Assembly: GCA_013365365.1 (NCBI GenBank)
Contig: JABVXU010000032.1
Location: 1 to 64,000 of the forward strand
DNA length: 64,000 bases
Direction: 5' to 3'
Source of the DNA: Cruorifilaria tuberocauda
Lineage: Eukaryota > Nematoda > Chromadorea > Rhabditida > Onchocercidae
Positions 1 through 9,778 of the stretch are shown piece after piece (positions within the stretch are counted from its first letter, which is position 1; each line of letters opens with the position of its first letter). A model generated the notes under the pieces. The model worked only from the letters and a program-made list of their open reading frames with translations, ran no database searches and was not told the DNA's origin. The position numbers were made by a program, and so were the translations under genes.

Positions 1-1
1 T

Positions 2-1018
2 ATGTTAAATATCCTCTGGAGAAAAGGAGCAAATTTCCTTGGTAGTGATTTTGCAATAATGGGTGGTGCTATGAGCTGGGTTTCAGAAAGAAGTCTAGTT
101 TCAGCAATCTCAAACGCTGGTGGTTTTGGTGTGATTGCATGTGGCGCGATGTCTCCTGATCTATTAAAAAAAGAAATCATAGAAACACAAAAATTAACTA
201 ATAGACCATTTGGCGTGAACTTAATTACTATGCATCCGAGTTTAAGTGAATTAATAGACATGTGTATTAAAACAAGAGTAAGTCACATAGTCCTTGCTGG
301 GGGACTACCAATGAAAGCTAGTATAGAAAAAATCAAGAATGTTGGAATAAAAGTAATATGCTTTGCTTCATCATTAAGCCTTGCAAAGAGGTTAGTAAAA
401 ATGGGAGTGGATGCGCTGATAATAGAAGGAATGGAAGCAGGAGGACATATAGGTCCTGTAAGCACTTCAGTACTTGCACAAGAGATATTGCCTCATTTTA
501 AAAATAAGCAAACACCAGTATTTGTTGCAGGTGGGATAGGAAGAGGTGAAATGATAGTTAACTACCTAGAAGCAGGAGCAAGTGGATGCCAAATAGGCAC
601 GCTATTTGTCTGTACAAATGAATCGATTGCCCATAAAAATTTTAAGGAAGTTTTCATAAAGTCAGCTGCACGTAACGCAGTATCTTCTGTCCAGATAAGT
701 GATGACTTTCCCATACTTCCAGTAAGAGCCATAGCTAACAAAGCAAGTGATGATTTTATAAAGCATCAAAGAGAAATCATTGATAAATACCAAAAGGGAC
801 AGATTTCAAAAGAAGACGGGCAGCTTGAGATAGAAAGATTCTGGAATGGAGCTCTAAAGAGAGCAGTAATTGAAGGAGATGTTGAAACTGGATCACTAAT
901 GGCAGGTCAAAGTGTTGGCATGGTTGATAGAGAAAAGTCTGTAAAGGAAGTAGTAAACATGTTAATTCAGCAAGCAGACAGCTATATCGAAAGCAAATCG
1001 TTAAAAGTAAATAATTAA
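2..1018 (+). CDS. Nitronate monooxygenase (2-nitropropane dioxygenase family)
   Basis: FMN-dependent TIM-barrel protein of the nitronate monooxygenase/FabK-like family, which oxidises alkyl nitronates or acts as an enoyl reductase; the in vivo substrate cannot be read from sequence. The N-terminal run ending in AIMGGAMSWVSE and the glycine-rich GMEAGGHIGP segment near residue 145 are the FMN-binding signatures, followed by VAGGIGRGEM and GASGCQIGTLFVCT, which are typical of the phosphate-binding half of the barrel. At 338 residues it is close to family length, so the ATG at base 2 is probably the true start, although its ribosome site lies outside the window. It stands alone on the plus strand and is followed by 1.65 kb without a gene. 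Confidence 0.85.
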   Translation: MLNILWRKGANFLGSDFAIMGGAMSWVSERSLVSAISNAGGFGVIACGAMSPDLLKKEIIETQKLTNRPFGVNLITMHPSLSELIDMCIKTRVSHIVLAGGLPMKASIEKIKNVGIKVICFASSLSLAKRLVKMGVDALIIEGMEAGGHIGPVSTSVLAQEILPHFKNKQTPVFVAGGIGRGEMIVNYLEAGASGCQIGTLFVCTNESIAHKNFKEVFIKSAARNAVSSVQISDDFPILPVRAIANKASDDFIKHQREIIDKYQKGQISKEDGQLEIERFWNGALKRAVIEGDVETGSLMAGQSVGMVDREKSVKEVVNMLIQQADSYIESKSLKVNN

Positions 1019-2671
1019 TATATTTAACTTTTTCTAACTTAGAGATAAAAGTAAAAATATTTGAAAAATTGTAACATTCTTCCATCTATAGAAACAAGAG
1101 TACCTAGCTGTTTTCAATCAGTGCAAATTAAACAATAAAAACATTATTTCATCATTTTATGCTTAATTTTTTATAAAAAATATGCTCATACAGAGCAGTA
1201 TAGAACGCTAATCCAGGCTTATAAGTAAATAATGATTATTTGCTATATGTTCCTTTTATCTTATTTACTTATCAACCTTCTTAGATGCTGAAACATTTAT
1301 ATGTAATCCTTATATGAGAATGTGTCAACTAATGCGTGATGTGAAATTCACATTCCTCTTTTGAGCCTTATTATCAAGTAATCAGATAACATAGTCATAA
1401 AGGAAATAGCAATATGCACTGAACCTAATTTTTAATAACTTTGCTGAAACATCACATGTTTCACCTATTTATAACCAGTTTTACTGAATTTTAGTGTAAG
1501 TTATCAAAACAACAAGTTTATCATATAAAAATATTTATGTTCTTAGGAAATAAATTCTTGGTTAGAGCAGGTATTTTTCAATTTTTATGTAAAACTAACA
1601 CTTAAGAAGATCTACAATACTATATTATATATAAAGTGTGCTGTATCTTTTTTGTAATTTCAGAGAGTAAAGAATCATTACAAGGGATCAAGGACAGTTA
1701 AAAACAGAACTAACCAGTTCTCTGGAATAATATGAGAAAACAAAAAGAAGAGATTGAAATTATTCAAATAAGTTACGAACAGAAAATCTCTATGGAAATG
1801 CAAAAGATTACTTAAGAAGGTAATTGATCATAAGAGATTATTAACTATATACAGAGAAAAGCTTGGAAAAATAAAGAACACATGATAATTATTAGTACAT
1901 TTTTTCGAATGCTAAGAATAGAAATATAGAAACAGAAAACACTTGATAAAAACCAAAGAAAATAGTGTGCAAGTAATTTTAGAAATTGCCAATAAAGAAA
2001 GCAATCAAGTTTATTATATCAATACTTAGAATTGATAAAGCAGTACTCAAGAAATCCTTAAATTAAGTAACAACAGTAGTCCAGATAGGATAAGTAGGTT
2101 ACTTAAATTCTACGAAGTAAATCTAGTGTTACCATAAGGTGGTACTTGTTAAAAGCAGCATAAGTCCAATGCTAATCCCCTCAAGAAAACAACAATCTAC
2201 ATAAGAGAAGAAATTAAGACACAAGTACTCCACACTGGAACAACAGCAACTAGTAGCTATAGCAATTGATTACAACATAGAAAAATAAAAAAGTACCTAC
2301 TTAGCAAAAATCTCATGTAAAAGAAAAACAACATGAAAAGCATATTACAAAAAAGCAACTGAATAATAACACCGTTCTGACTCAGCAGTAGGTTATACTC
2401 TTCTGCTAAAATAGATTATTTTATTACGAGAACAATAACATTAGGACTAGCAAGAACAAGATTATTTACAATATCTGCTATATTTGTAATAGCAGAAGTA
2501 AAATTGTATCAAAATTATCTATCAAGTAAGTTAACATCCAGTAACTTAGATTCTCATATTTAATGGAATATATTAAATAAATATTACTATACAGTAAGCA
2601 AGTAAATACAGCTCTTGCTCGTTGATGTAGAAGTTGTTATAGTTAGAAATTATTCAAGAGACATTTAGTTA
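1019..2671. other. Gene-free stretch, probably decayed coding sequence
   Basis: No open frame of useful length is present on either strand. From about 1690 to 2640 the plus strand is A-rich over T and contains short Lys/Glu-rich open bits broken by stops, the look of an eroded plus-strand gene, possibly coiled-coil. A hydrophobic open bit near 2450-2530 could be the relic of a membrane segment. The original gene cannot be identified. A 12-base perfect inverted repeat lies at 1221-1272. Confidence 0.5.
1221..1272. repeat. Perfect 12-base inverted repeat with 28-base spacer
   Basis: ATAAGTAAATAA at 1221-1232 is exactly complementary to TTATTTACTTAT at 1261-1272. It lies 200 bases downstream of the nitronate monooxygenase stop. 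The arms are almost pure A/T, so any hairpin would be weak, and there is no U-tract directly after it. It could be a poor terminator or the end of a lost element. Confidence 0.5.
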
Positions 2672-3046
2672 GTGCACATTCAATTGAGTAGGGTTTTGCT
2701 TTTGATAGCTTTATTGAGCTTCAGCTTCGTATCATGCCCTGGCAAAGCTAGTCTATTAGTTAATGAATTAAAGGATATACAGGAAACAGTCAAAAACTTT
2801 ATTTTCTCATTCTCAGTCAAGAATGCTGTAGAGAATATAAGTCCTTCAACAGTTATAGGATTATGTATCACTGCAGTGATATTTGCAATAGTGTTTAGAG
2901 GTTTAATCTTTTTTATGATAATATTTGGTGTGTTGGCCATGATGCTTAGTGGGACAGAAAAAGCATCTGATTACTTGAAAGAGAAATTCAACTTTTCAAA
3001 AGGCATAAACTTACAACCAGGTAACAATAAAAATGGAAAGGATTAA
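2672..3046 (+). CDS. virB2: VirB2-like type IV secretion pilin (TrbC/VirB2 family)
   Basis: Small 124-residue exported membrane protein read as the major pilin subunit of a type IV secretion system. A hydrophobic N-terminal signal (residues 1-26, with an SFVSCPGKA region that could be a signal peptidase site) is followed by a mature part with two closely spaced hydrophobic segments at about 59-95, the usual VirB2/TrbC architecture, and a short charged tail. The start is GTG at 2672; AGAG about 15 bases upstream is a weak ribosome site. It sits 41 bases before a VirB4-like ATPase in the same direction, which is the main support for the call, as pilins diverge too fast to be recognised by motif alone. 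The lipobox-like VSC could instead mean a small lipoprotein. Confidence 0.7.
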   Translation: MHIQLSRVLLLIALLSFSFVSCPGKASLLVNELKDIQETVKNFIFSFSVKNAVENISPSTVIGLCITAVIFAIVFRGLIFFMIIFGVLAMMLSGTEKASDYLKEKFNFSKGINLQPGNNKNGKD

Positions 3047-3087
3047 TTACTATCTGTACGTACCATTCTAGTTATCTTTACAGCTGT

Positions 3088-5448
3088 ATGAAACCTAAAG
3101 TACTCAAAATTAACCATAAGCTTGAGAAAAAAGGTAAGCTGAATTTAGCGCTACTAAAAAGTATTGATTTAGGTTTTATTCCCTATTCTTGTCATTATGA
3201 CGAAGAGACAATACTAACGAAACAAGGGGAATTATTAAAAATCATTAAATTAGGAGATTATTTCTCTTCTGATAACCGCAATGACCTTAGAACTGAAATT
3301 AGAAAAAGCATATCAAAAAATATTAATAGTCTATATTTTACTGTTTGGATTCATACTGTTAGAAGACATAATAAATTCCACTTGAAATGGAATAAAACTG
3401 GAGACTTTTCTGATAATCTACATTCAACTTGGTTTAATAAGCTCACTGACAATGAATTGCAATATATAAACGAGCTATATGTTGTACTAGTGTTCAGTGA
3501 CTTTGGTAAGCATATTAATAATTTATTTTCTCTCAAGAAAATAAAGAATGAACATAAGTCATTTTTGAGGGAAAGTTATTTTAAATTAAAAAAGGTGACT
3601 AACCTAATTCACAGTGACTTAGAATCTTTCGGAGCCAAAAAGCTTGGTCTTAGATTTAGCGAAGGCAAAGTATATTCTGAAATGATAGAATTCCTTCACT
3701 ATATCATTACGTTGACACATAAAGACTACCCAATATGTGAGATAGATCTGTCACAATACATTAAAGATTTAAGGATCGCTTTTGGTTTTAACATGTTTCA
3801 AACAATATTTGAAAATCAACAAAAATTTGGCTCTATTTTTTGCATCAAGGAATATAGAGAAGTCCCTTTGGGGAATATAGACAGGTGTTTACAACTCGAC
3901 TCTGAGTTTATCATCACAGAAATAATAATATTTACTAGTAATGAGAAAGCAATTAAAGAATTTAAAAATCAAATTGATATGCTTCAAATCAGCAAAGATA
4001 GTACCTTAACTCGCATTTCAGGAATAAAAGAAATAATAGAACTTAAACAAACCTCTGCTATCAATTTTTGCCAACAGAAAATTATCTTCACAATCTTTGC
4101 AGACAATAGAACTAAATTATCTGAAAATATTAGAAGCTTATCCTACGTAATGTCATCAATTGGTTTGATGATGTTCAAAACTGACTTGCACATGGAAAAT
4201 CATTTCTGGGCACAACTTCCTAGTAATTTCACTTTTATTACACAACCGAAAAGCATATTAGTAAAATATGCTTGCAGCTTTGCTATGTTACATGACTTTA
4301 CATCAGGTACATTAAAAGGTGGAAGGTGGAAAGAAGCAGTAACGATTTTTTTTTCGGAGAAAGGGAGCCCTTATTTTTTTAATTTCCATGGAAAGAAAAA
4401 TAATGGCCATACCACGATACTTGGATCACCAAATTCTGGTAGAACTTCATTAATTAATTTCTTACTGTCAGAGTCGAGAAAATTTGATCCAAGGGTTGTC
4501 ATATTAGATAACACTGGAAAATCAATAATCTTTACTAAAGCAGTGAACGGTAAATACTACATAATTGACAAAAGATATAAAGATAAAAGTCTAAAATTTA
4601 ATCCATTAAATATTGAAAATAGTGCCTCCAATTACAATATGCTGGTTGAGTTAATCAAGAGAATGGTGGATGACTCAAGTTTGGTGGATACAGAAAAAAA
4701 GATAAAAAAAATTGTATATTCTATATTTTCTATACCAAAAGAGTCACGTTCTATTTCGCAAATTTCTGAGATGCTTTTACTTCTTGGTGGGAAAATAAGC
4801 AAATGGTGTGGCGATGGTGAGTTTGCTTACTTATTTCAAGATGGTAACGAATCTAACATCGATTGGGAAACAAAAATCATATCTCTTAATACTATAAACC
4901 TCACAAAACGAAAAGAATGTATGTCAGTTATACTTTACTATTTTTTATACTCCTTTGAAACAAAATGTGATGGCTCTCCCACAATACTTGTTTTGGATGA
5001 GGCATGGGAAATAAGCAACATTTTCTCCACAGAAGAAGAATTTGATAACTGGATGCAAAGAATGACAAAGTTAAATGTTGTAGTAATTTTCAGTACTGAA
5101 AATATAAATCTAGCATTCGCTAGCAAATTTACTCAACATTTGGATAAACATATCGATACAAGAATTCTGATGCCAAATGTTAATGCAAATAGACTATACA
5201 TGAAAGTATTTTCTTTATCAAAAGAAGAATTGAACACAATTTTGCAAACCCCAACACAGGAAGGCTTATTCTTAATAAAACAACATAAAGGGTTAGTGAC
5301 ATTAAATCTAGATTTGAAGAACATGCAAGAAACGTATGTGCTCTCAGCTAATAAAGAAACTATAAGGTACATGTACGAAGCTATAAGTGAAAAAGGTGAT
5401 GAAGTCAACAAATGGCTACCGGCGTTTTATGAAAAGTGCAAGACTTAA
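3088..5448 (+). CDS. virB4: VirB4-family type IV secretion ATPase (second-copy type)
   Basis: A 786-residue VirB4/CagE ATPase, the cytoplasmic motor at the inner-membrane base of a type IV secretion system that drives pilus assembly and substrate transfer. The N-terminal half is the poorly conserved VirB4 domain; the C-terminal half is a RecA-like ATPase. The Walker A region is G446-S-P-N-S-G-R452-T453, so the usual P-loop Lys is Arg (AGA at 4441-4443). Walker B is intact at 632-640 (TILVLDEAW). Length and overall plan are normal and the frame is unbroken over 2.36 kb. It follows the VirB2-like gene, and no other vir gene is nearby. Rickettsiales commonly carry a second VirB4 away from the main virB operon, and this looks like that copy. 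Confidence 0.9.
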   Translation: MKPKVLKINHKLEKKGKLNLALLKSIDLGFIPYSCHYDEETILTKQGELLKIIKLGDYFSSDNRNDLRTEIRKSISKNINSLYFTVWIHTVRRHNKFHLKWNKTGDFSDNLHSTWFNKLTDNELQYINELYVVLVFSDFGKHINNLFSLKKIKNEHKSFLRESYFKLKKVTNLIHSDLESFGAKKLGLRFSEGKVYSEMIEFLHYIITLTHKDYPICEIDLSQYIKDLRIAFGFNMFQTIFENQQKFGSIFCIKEYREVPLGNIDRCLQLDSEFIITEIIIFTSNEKAIKEFKNQIDMLQISKDSTLTRISGIKEIIELKQTSAINFCQQKIIFTIFADNRTKLSENIRSLSYVMSSIGLMMFKTDLHMENHFWAQLPSNFTFITQPKSILVKYACSFAMLHDFTSGTLKGGRWKEAVTIFFSEKGSPYFFNFHGKKNNGHTTILGSPNSGRTSLINFLLSESRKFDPRVVILDNTGKSIIFTKAVNGKYYIIDKRYKDKSLKFNPLNIENSASNYNMLVELIKRMVDDSSLVDTEKKIKKIVYSIFSIPKESRSISQISEMLLLLGGKISKWCGDGEFAYLFQDGNESNIDWETKIISLNTINLTKRKECMSVILYYFLYSFETKCDGSPTILVLDEAWEISNIFSTEEEFDNWMQRMTKLNVVVIFSTENINLAFASKFTQHLDKHIDTRILMPNVNANRLYMKVFSLSKEELNTILQTPTQEGLFLIKQHKGLVTLNLDLKNMQETYVLSANKETIRYMYEAISEKGDEVNKWLPAFYEKCKT

Positions 5449-7968
5449 CTTCTTATAGACACCATTTTTTATCCTTCATAAAGAAGAACACTCGGTTTGA
5501 AGTAATATATGTTGGTAATTAGTAAAAGAAATTTTAGGTAATAACAATGAAAGATTAGATATGGTTACCTATCCAGAAATTAGAGTATATGTTTTGATGA
5601 AAAAAGTTACTGTTACACTTACAAGGCTTAGTAGATTTCTACTACAGATGTAGTCAAGAAGTATTCTGTTTTATCCAAAAATGGACCACAAACTACTTTT
5701 AACGCATAGAGAAAAGGCAATATCTCTGTACTGATATATGGGCTTAGTGCAGGTAAAAATTTTTGCAAATCAGTTCACGTCATCACTAGAACAGAGCGTG
5801 AGGTAGTAGAGATAGCACATAAAGTAACGTACTAAGAAAACAGAATGGTATTGAAGATGCCAAGAAAATTACACGAAGCAAGTGATAAAAATAAGGAGAT
5901 GGTTCTGTATTCTTGATACTAATAATAATCTGGCTACAAACAGAGCCATTTACTTTTAACAGAATCAAAAGCTAGCAAATAGCAACAAAAACAATCGGTA
6001 GTAATAATCAGTATTAACTATTATAAACTGTAGGAGGTACATTAGAAAGTAATCTTGAAAAATTCAAAGTTCTTAGGAAATATGGCCACGTTTTCGATAC
6101 TAGAAAAAACATGAAGGGTGTGATGTAGAAGAAAGAAGTTGCAAATTAGATAATCTACCTATAAAAAATAAAGAAATAATATATAATATAAAAAGTAAAT
6201 CCTCTACCCTTCCAGCTAGAAGCAAAAGCTAGGCGAGTATATTCTTTAGAAAAGAAATAAGATGGTACTATTAAAGCTAATGGAGCTGTAGTTAAGGTAT
6301 ACTAAATATGATGCTATTCCTTCAAAGTCAAAAGAATGAAATCAACTCTATTACTTTCTAATCAAAAAAAAAGTATTCAACTTTCTATAGAACTTTAAGA
6401 TAAAGTTAGATAGAATAACATTTAAAAGAAAACTGCATGTTTTATTTTTTAGTAAAAATCAGAAAAAGAAGTGGGAGAATGTAGCTACTGTGTAAATTGA
6501 AATAGAAAGGTACTTTATCTGATAAATGACTAGAAAGTGGCTTATAAATGAGTAAGTGAAAAGTATGGATGAAAAGATTACAGACGGTAGCTGTAGTTAT
6601 TCAATACAATATTTAAATAAAGAAGTGTGAGGAAGAGTACTAGGAAATTACGTTAAGGAGACTAAAGCTGATCATGATCACCTAGTTCAGATCAGAACTG
6701 AAGAGAAGAAGCAATAACAAAAATCACATCAAAATGTGGTGGGATTATTCTCATAGTAAAAATGTAGCTGAGGTAAACGGAGAATGTGAGAAATTAACTA
6801 CCCTCACAAGAGAAGGAAATATAAAATATATAGCCTATGAGTCCTAAAAATACAAATTAAAGAAAATGACAATGCATGAAAAGAGTTTAAGATTATGAGA
6901 AAGAATAACACTAACAATAGAAAATGATAGAATTAAGTACAAAACGATAAACTATATTACTAGCTTTAGAAGCAGTGCTAGTGCATGCGAGATGCAATGA
7001 GAAAATCAAATGGATTTTAACAAATGTTTTAGTATATAAAGATTAACCACATCATTAAAAATTCGATAAAGAGAAAGCAAACAGTGTCTTGGAAAGTCAA
7101 CAAACAACTATAGCTTCAGAGTTACAAACGATTTTTCGTTAGAGTGCTTAACATAAATATGTTAAAAAAAATTGATGTAGAAAAGGCTAGAAAAGAACTG
7201 ATAAGACCATAAATTTTAACCATCAATTATCATAAATAAAATTTATGCTTTCATTTACCGTTTCAATAATTAATTAAAATAAATTATTTATAAATATGAC
7301 ATTTAAGTTTAACTGCTGTTTTCCAATTAAAGAAGATGTAGTTTGTAAGAGAGCATTCCATATTTCAAAAAGAAAAACTACTAATCAATTAGTAGTAGCT
7401 AAATGTTAAAATTACTGGCTTACAATCATATAAGTACCTGATTTTAATTGGTCTTGTGCTACTTACAGTAGCAACTGAGTATCAAATACTAAAACATGTG
7501 AATTTATTAAACATAACAAGAGAGAAAATTAATGAAAGTAATATTAGAGGCATAGAAAGTAAAACAGGAAGTGAAGATGAAGAAAGCAGTCGGTTTTTCT
7601 GAGTTAGTTTCTAAGATCAACTAATCACTGAATGAATAACATAGAGTTTTCCCAATTTAAACTATTTTATAACTTTAAGTATTAGGTGCTCGAAAAGATA
7701 AATTCATACATGCTAATAAAATCCTGATCTTGTTTTCATATTGGTTCTGTTCAATTTTATTGAAACAGAATTATTAATAAATAAGCTAGAAATAGAGAAT
7801 AAAAACCATATGCTAGTAGCAGATCTATCTTTTTGAATTAAGATACGCTGTAAATTGGACAACATTACTATAACATATAATAGGTTTTTACTTACAATAA
7901 CTCAAGATTAAATTGACATAAAATGAAGAATAAATTAGATATTAAATAGGTTTTTAAATATAAAGTTA
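5449..7968. other. 2.5 kb gene-free stretch, likely decayed plus-strand gene(s)
   Basis: No open frame of convincing size. Between about 5500 and 7200 the plus strand is A- and purine-rich like the coding strands of the neighbouring genes, and it translates into short Lys/Glu/Asn-rich pieces separated by frequent stops. This suggests one or more old plus-strand genes downstream of virB4 that have lost their frames. I could not recognise the ancestor; further vir components are one guess from position. A 60-codon minus-strand frame at 5786-5968 is probably chance. Confidence 0.5.
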
Positions 7969-9210
7969 ATGACCATAGAAATATTAATGCCTGCTCTCTC
8001 ACCAACGATGAGTAAAACTGGAGGAAAAATCGTAAAATGGCATAAGAAAGAGCAAGACAAAATAGAAGTAGGTGATGTAATTGCTGAAATAGAGACTGAC
8101 AAAGCCATAATGGAGCTTGAATCTGCAGATGAGGGAGTCTTAGCAAAAATTTTAGTGTCAGAAGGAGTAAGTAGCGTACCTGTAAACCAACCAATAGCTG
8201 TAATGCTGGAAGAAGGAGAAGATGGGAATGCACTTGATAACTATATTTCAGCTTATGCTAACAATATTAAAGCTAAGAAGGGAATTGAAATCAATCTTTC
8301 AATTTCAGAGTGCTCAACACTTAACTCTAAAAAAGAAGAAGATACCAAAGTAGTATCAGGAGATAGAGTAAAAATAAGTCCATTGGCTAAAAAAATAGCT
8401 CAAAGTGAAGGTATTGACATAACACAATTAAAAGGTACAGGTCCCCATGGAAGGATTATTAAAGCTGATATACTAGAATTCTTATGTAAAAGTACACAAG
8501 TTGAAACATACAAAAGACCAGAAGATATTGTAATCGAAGTAAGTAATATACGTAAGGTGATAGCACAACGTATGATTGAATCTAAGCAGAATATTCCACA
8601 TTTTTATTTAACTGTAGACTGTCAAGTTGATAATCTCATATCACTCAAAAATGAAATTAACTCAGTAGATAAAAACAATAAGGTAACAATCAATGATTTA
8701 ATCATTAAAGCTGCAGCTTTTAGCATAAAAAAATTTCCTAACATAAACTCTTCGTGGATAGACAGCAAGATAGTAAAATATTCAAATGTAGATATCTCAA
8801 TCGCTGTAGCACTTGAAGATGGGCTCATTACTCCTATAGTAAAAAATGCTGATAAAAAAGGTATTCTATCCATATCAAAAGAAGTGAAAAACTTAGTAAA
8901 TAGAGCAAGATCTGGAAAATTAAAGCCTGATGAATTTCAAGGTAAAGGACTCACTATTTCTAATTTAGGTATGTTTAATATAAAATCCTTTAGTGCTATC
9001 ATTAATCCACCTCAGGCTTGCATCATGGCTTTCGGCACATCTAAAAAGCAACCTGTTATTATAAATGAAAAAATAGAAATTGCAGAAATAATGACAGTGA
9101 CACTTTCTGCTGATCACAGAATAGTCGATGGAGCAATGGGAGCAAAATTTTTAAATACCTTTAAAGATTATGTGGAGAACCCATTAGTAATGCTCATTGA
9201 AGCTGCATAG
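7969..9210 (+). CDS. pdhC: Pyruvate dehydrogenase E2, dihydrolipoamide acetyltransferase
   Basis: Core acetyltransferase of the pyruvate dehydrogenase complex, which makes acetyl-CoA from pyruvate. Three domains are visible in 413 residues: one lipoyl domain (1-77) with the lipoylated Lys45 in IETDKAIMEL; the E1/E3-binding domain at about 133-170 (KISPLAKKIA then GTGPHGRIIKADI); and the catalytic domain, with the HxxxDG active site in DHRIVDGAM at about 382-390. One lipoyl domain and this length are usual in alphaproteobacteria. The E1 subunits are not adjacent, as is normal for Anaplasmataceae. The start ATG at 7969 agrees with the family's opening IEILMPALSPTM. It is isolated between long gene-free stretches. 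Confidence 0.95.
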   Translation: MTIEILMPALSPTMSKTGGKIVKWHKKEQDKIEVGDVIAEIETDKAIMELESADEGVLAKILVSEGVSSVPVNQPIAVMLEEGEDGNALDNYISAYANNIKAKKGIEINLSISECSTLNSKKEEDTKVVSGDRVKISPLAKKIAQSEGIDITQLKGTGPHGRIIKADILEFLCKSTQVETYKRPEDIVIEVSNIRKVIAQRMIESKQNIPHFYLTVDCQVDNLISLKNEINSVDKNNKVTINDLIIKAAAFSIKKFPNINSSWIDSKIVKYSNVDISIAVALEDGLITPIVKNADKKGILSISKEVKNLVNRARSGKLKPDEFQGKGLTISNLGMFNIKSFSAIINPPQACIMAFGTSKKQPVIINEKIEIAEIMTVTLSADHRIVDGAMGAKFLNTFKDYVENPLVMLIEAA

Positions 9211-9778
9211 GTATTTACTCTGTTAGAGTATTGTAATGAAATTAATTTTCATTAGCTTGATTATATTCGTTAGACTTAGAGGTAAATATGATGATACAAA
9301 AACCTAGCGAAATACAGCCCTATCTATCGTAAGGCTCAAGTTTTTATGTTACGTTACAAAAAAGTACTTTTTTAACAAGAAATTCAAATATAAAGGAAAA
9401 GGCTAACCTCTATTTTATGCATGATATTGCAAAAAACTGCTTTCGAATTAGTGTTATATTATTCTAAATAATTTCAAAGAACACCTCTTACTCTTTAATT
9501 TGAGTACAGGTTATAATCATAAAAGGGAAGAGAAATAAAAATCAAACTTTCCTAGGATTCTGATAGAAACTGTATCAGTGTATAGAACATACTAATTCGC
9601 ATTACAAAATGTATATTATTAGGTAGATGAACCTTATTCATGCATAAAATTACAAAAAAGTGAAGTGTTAACAGCTCTAAAAAATGAATTAGGACCTAAA
9701 ATTTCTTAAACACTAAGCAAGAAAAACCCATCAATTCTTACTCAAGAAGCAAGATACCTAAAAGGTCAAAAGGTGTTT
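9211..9778. other. Gene-free stretch between convergent pdhC and the KAP ATPase gene
   Basis: Nothing recognisable. There is no open frame above about 30 codons with convincing composition, no RNA gene and no strong hairpin. Confidence 0.5.

Noticed and set aside
2690..2750. VirB2-like protein as a lipoprotein (VSC lipobox-like site)
   Set aside because: Possible, but the two adjacent hydrophobic segments and the following virB4 fit a pilin better.
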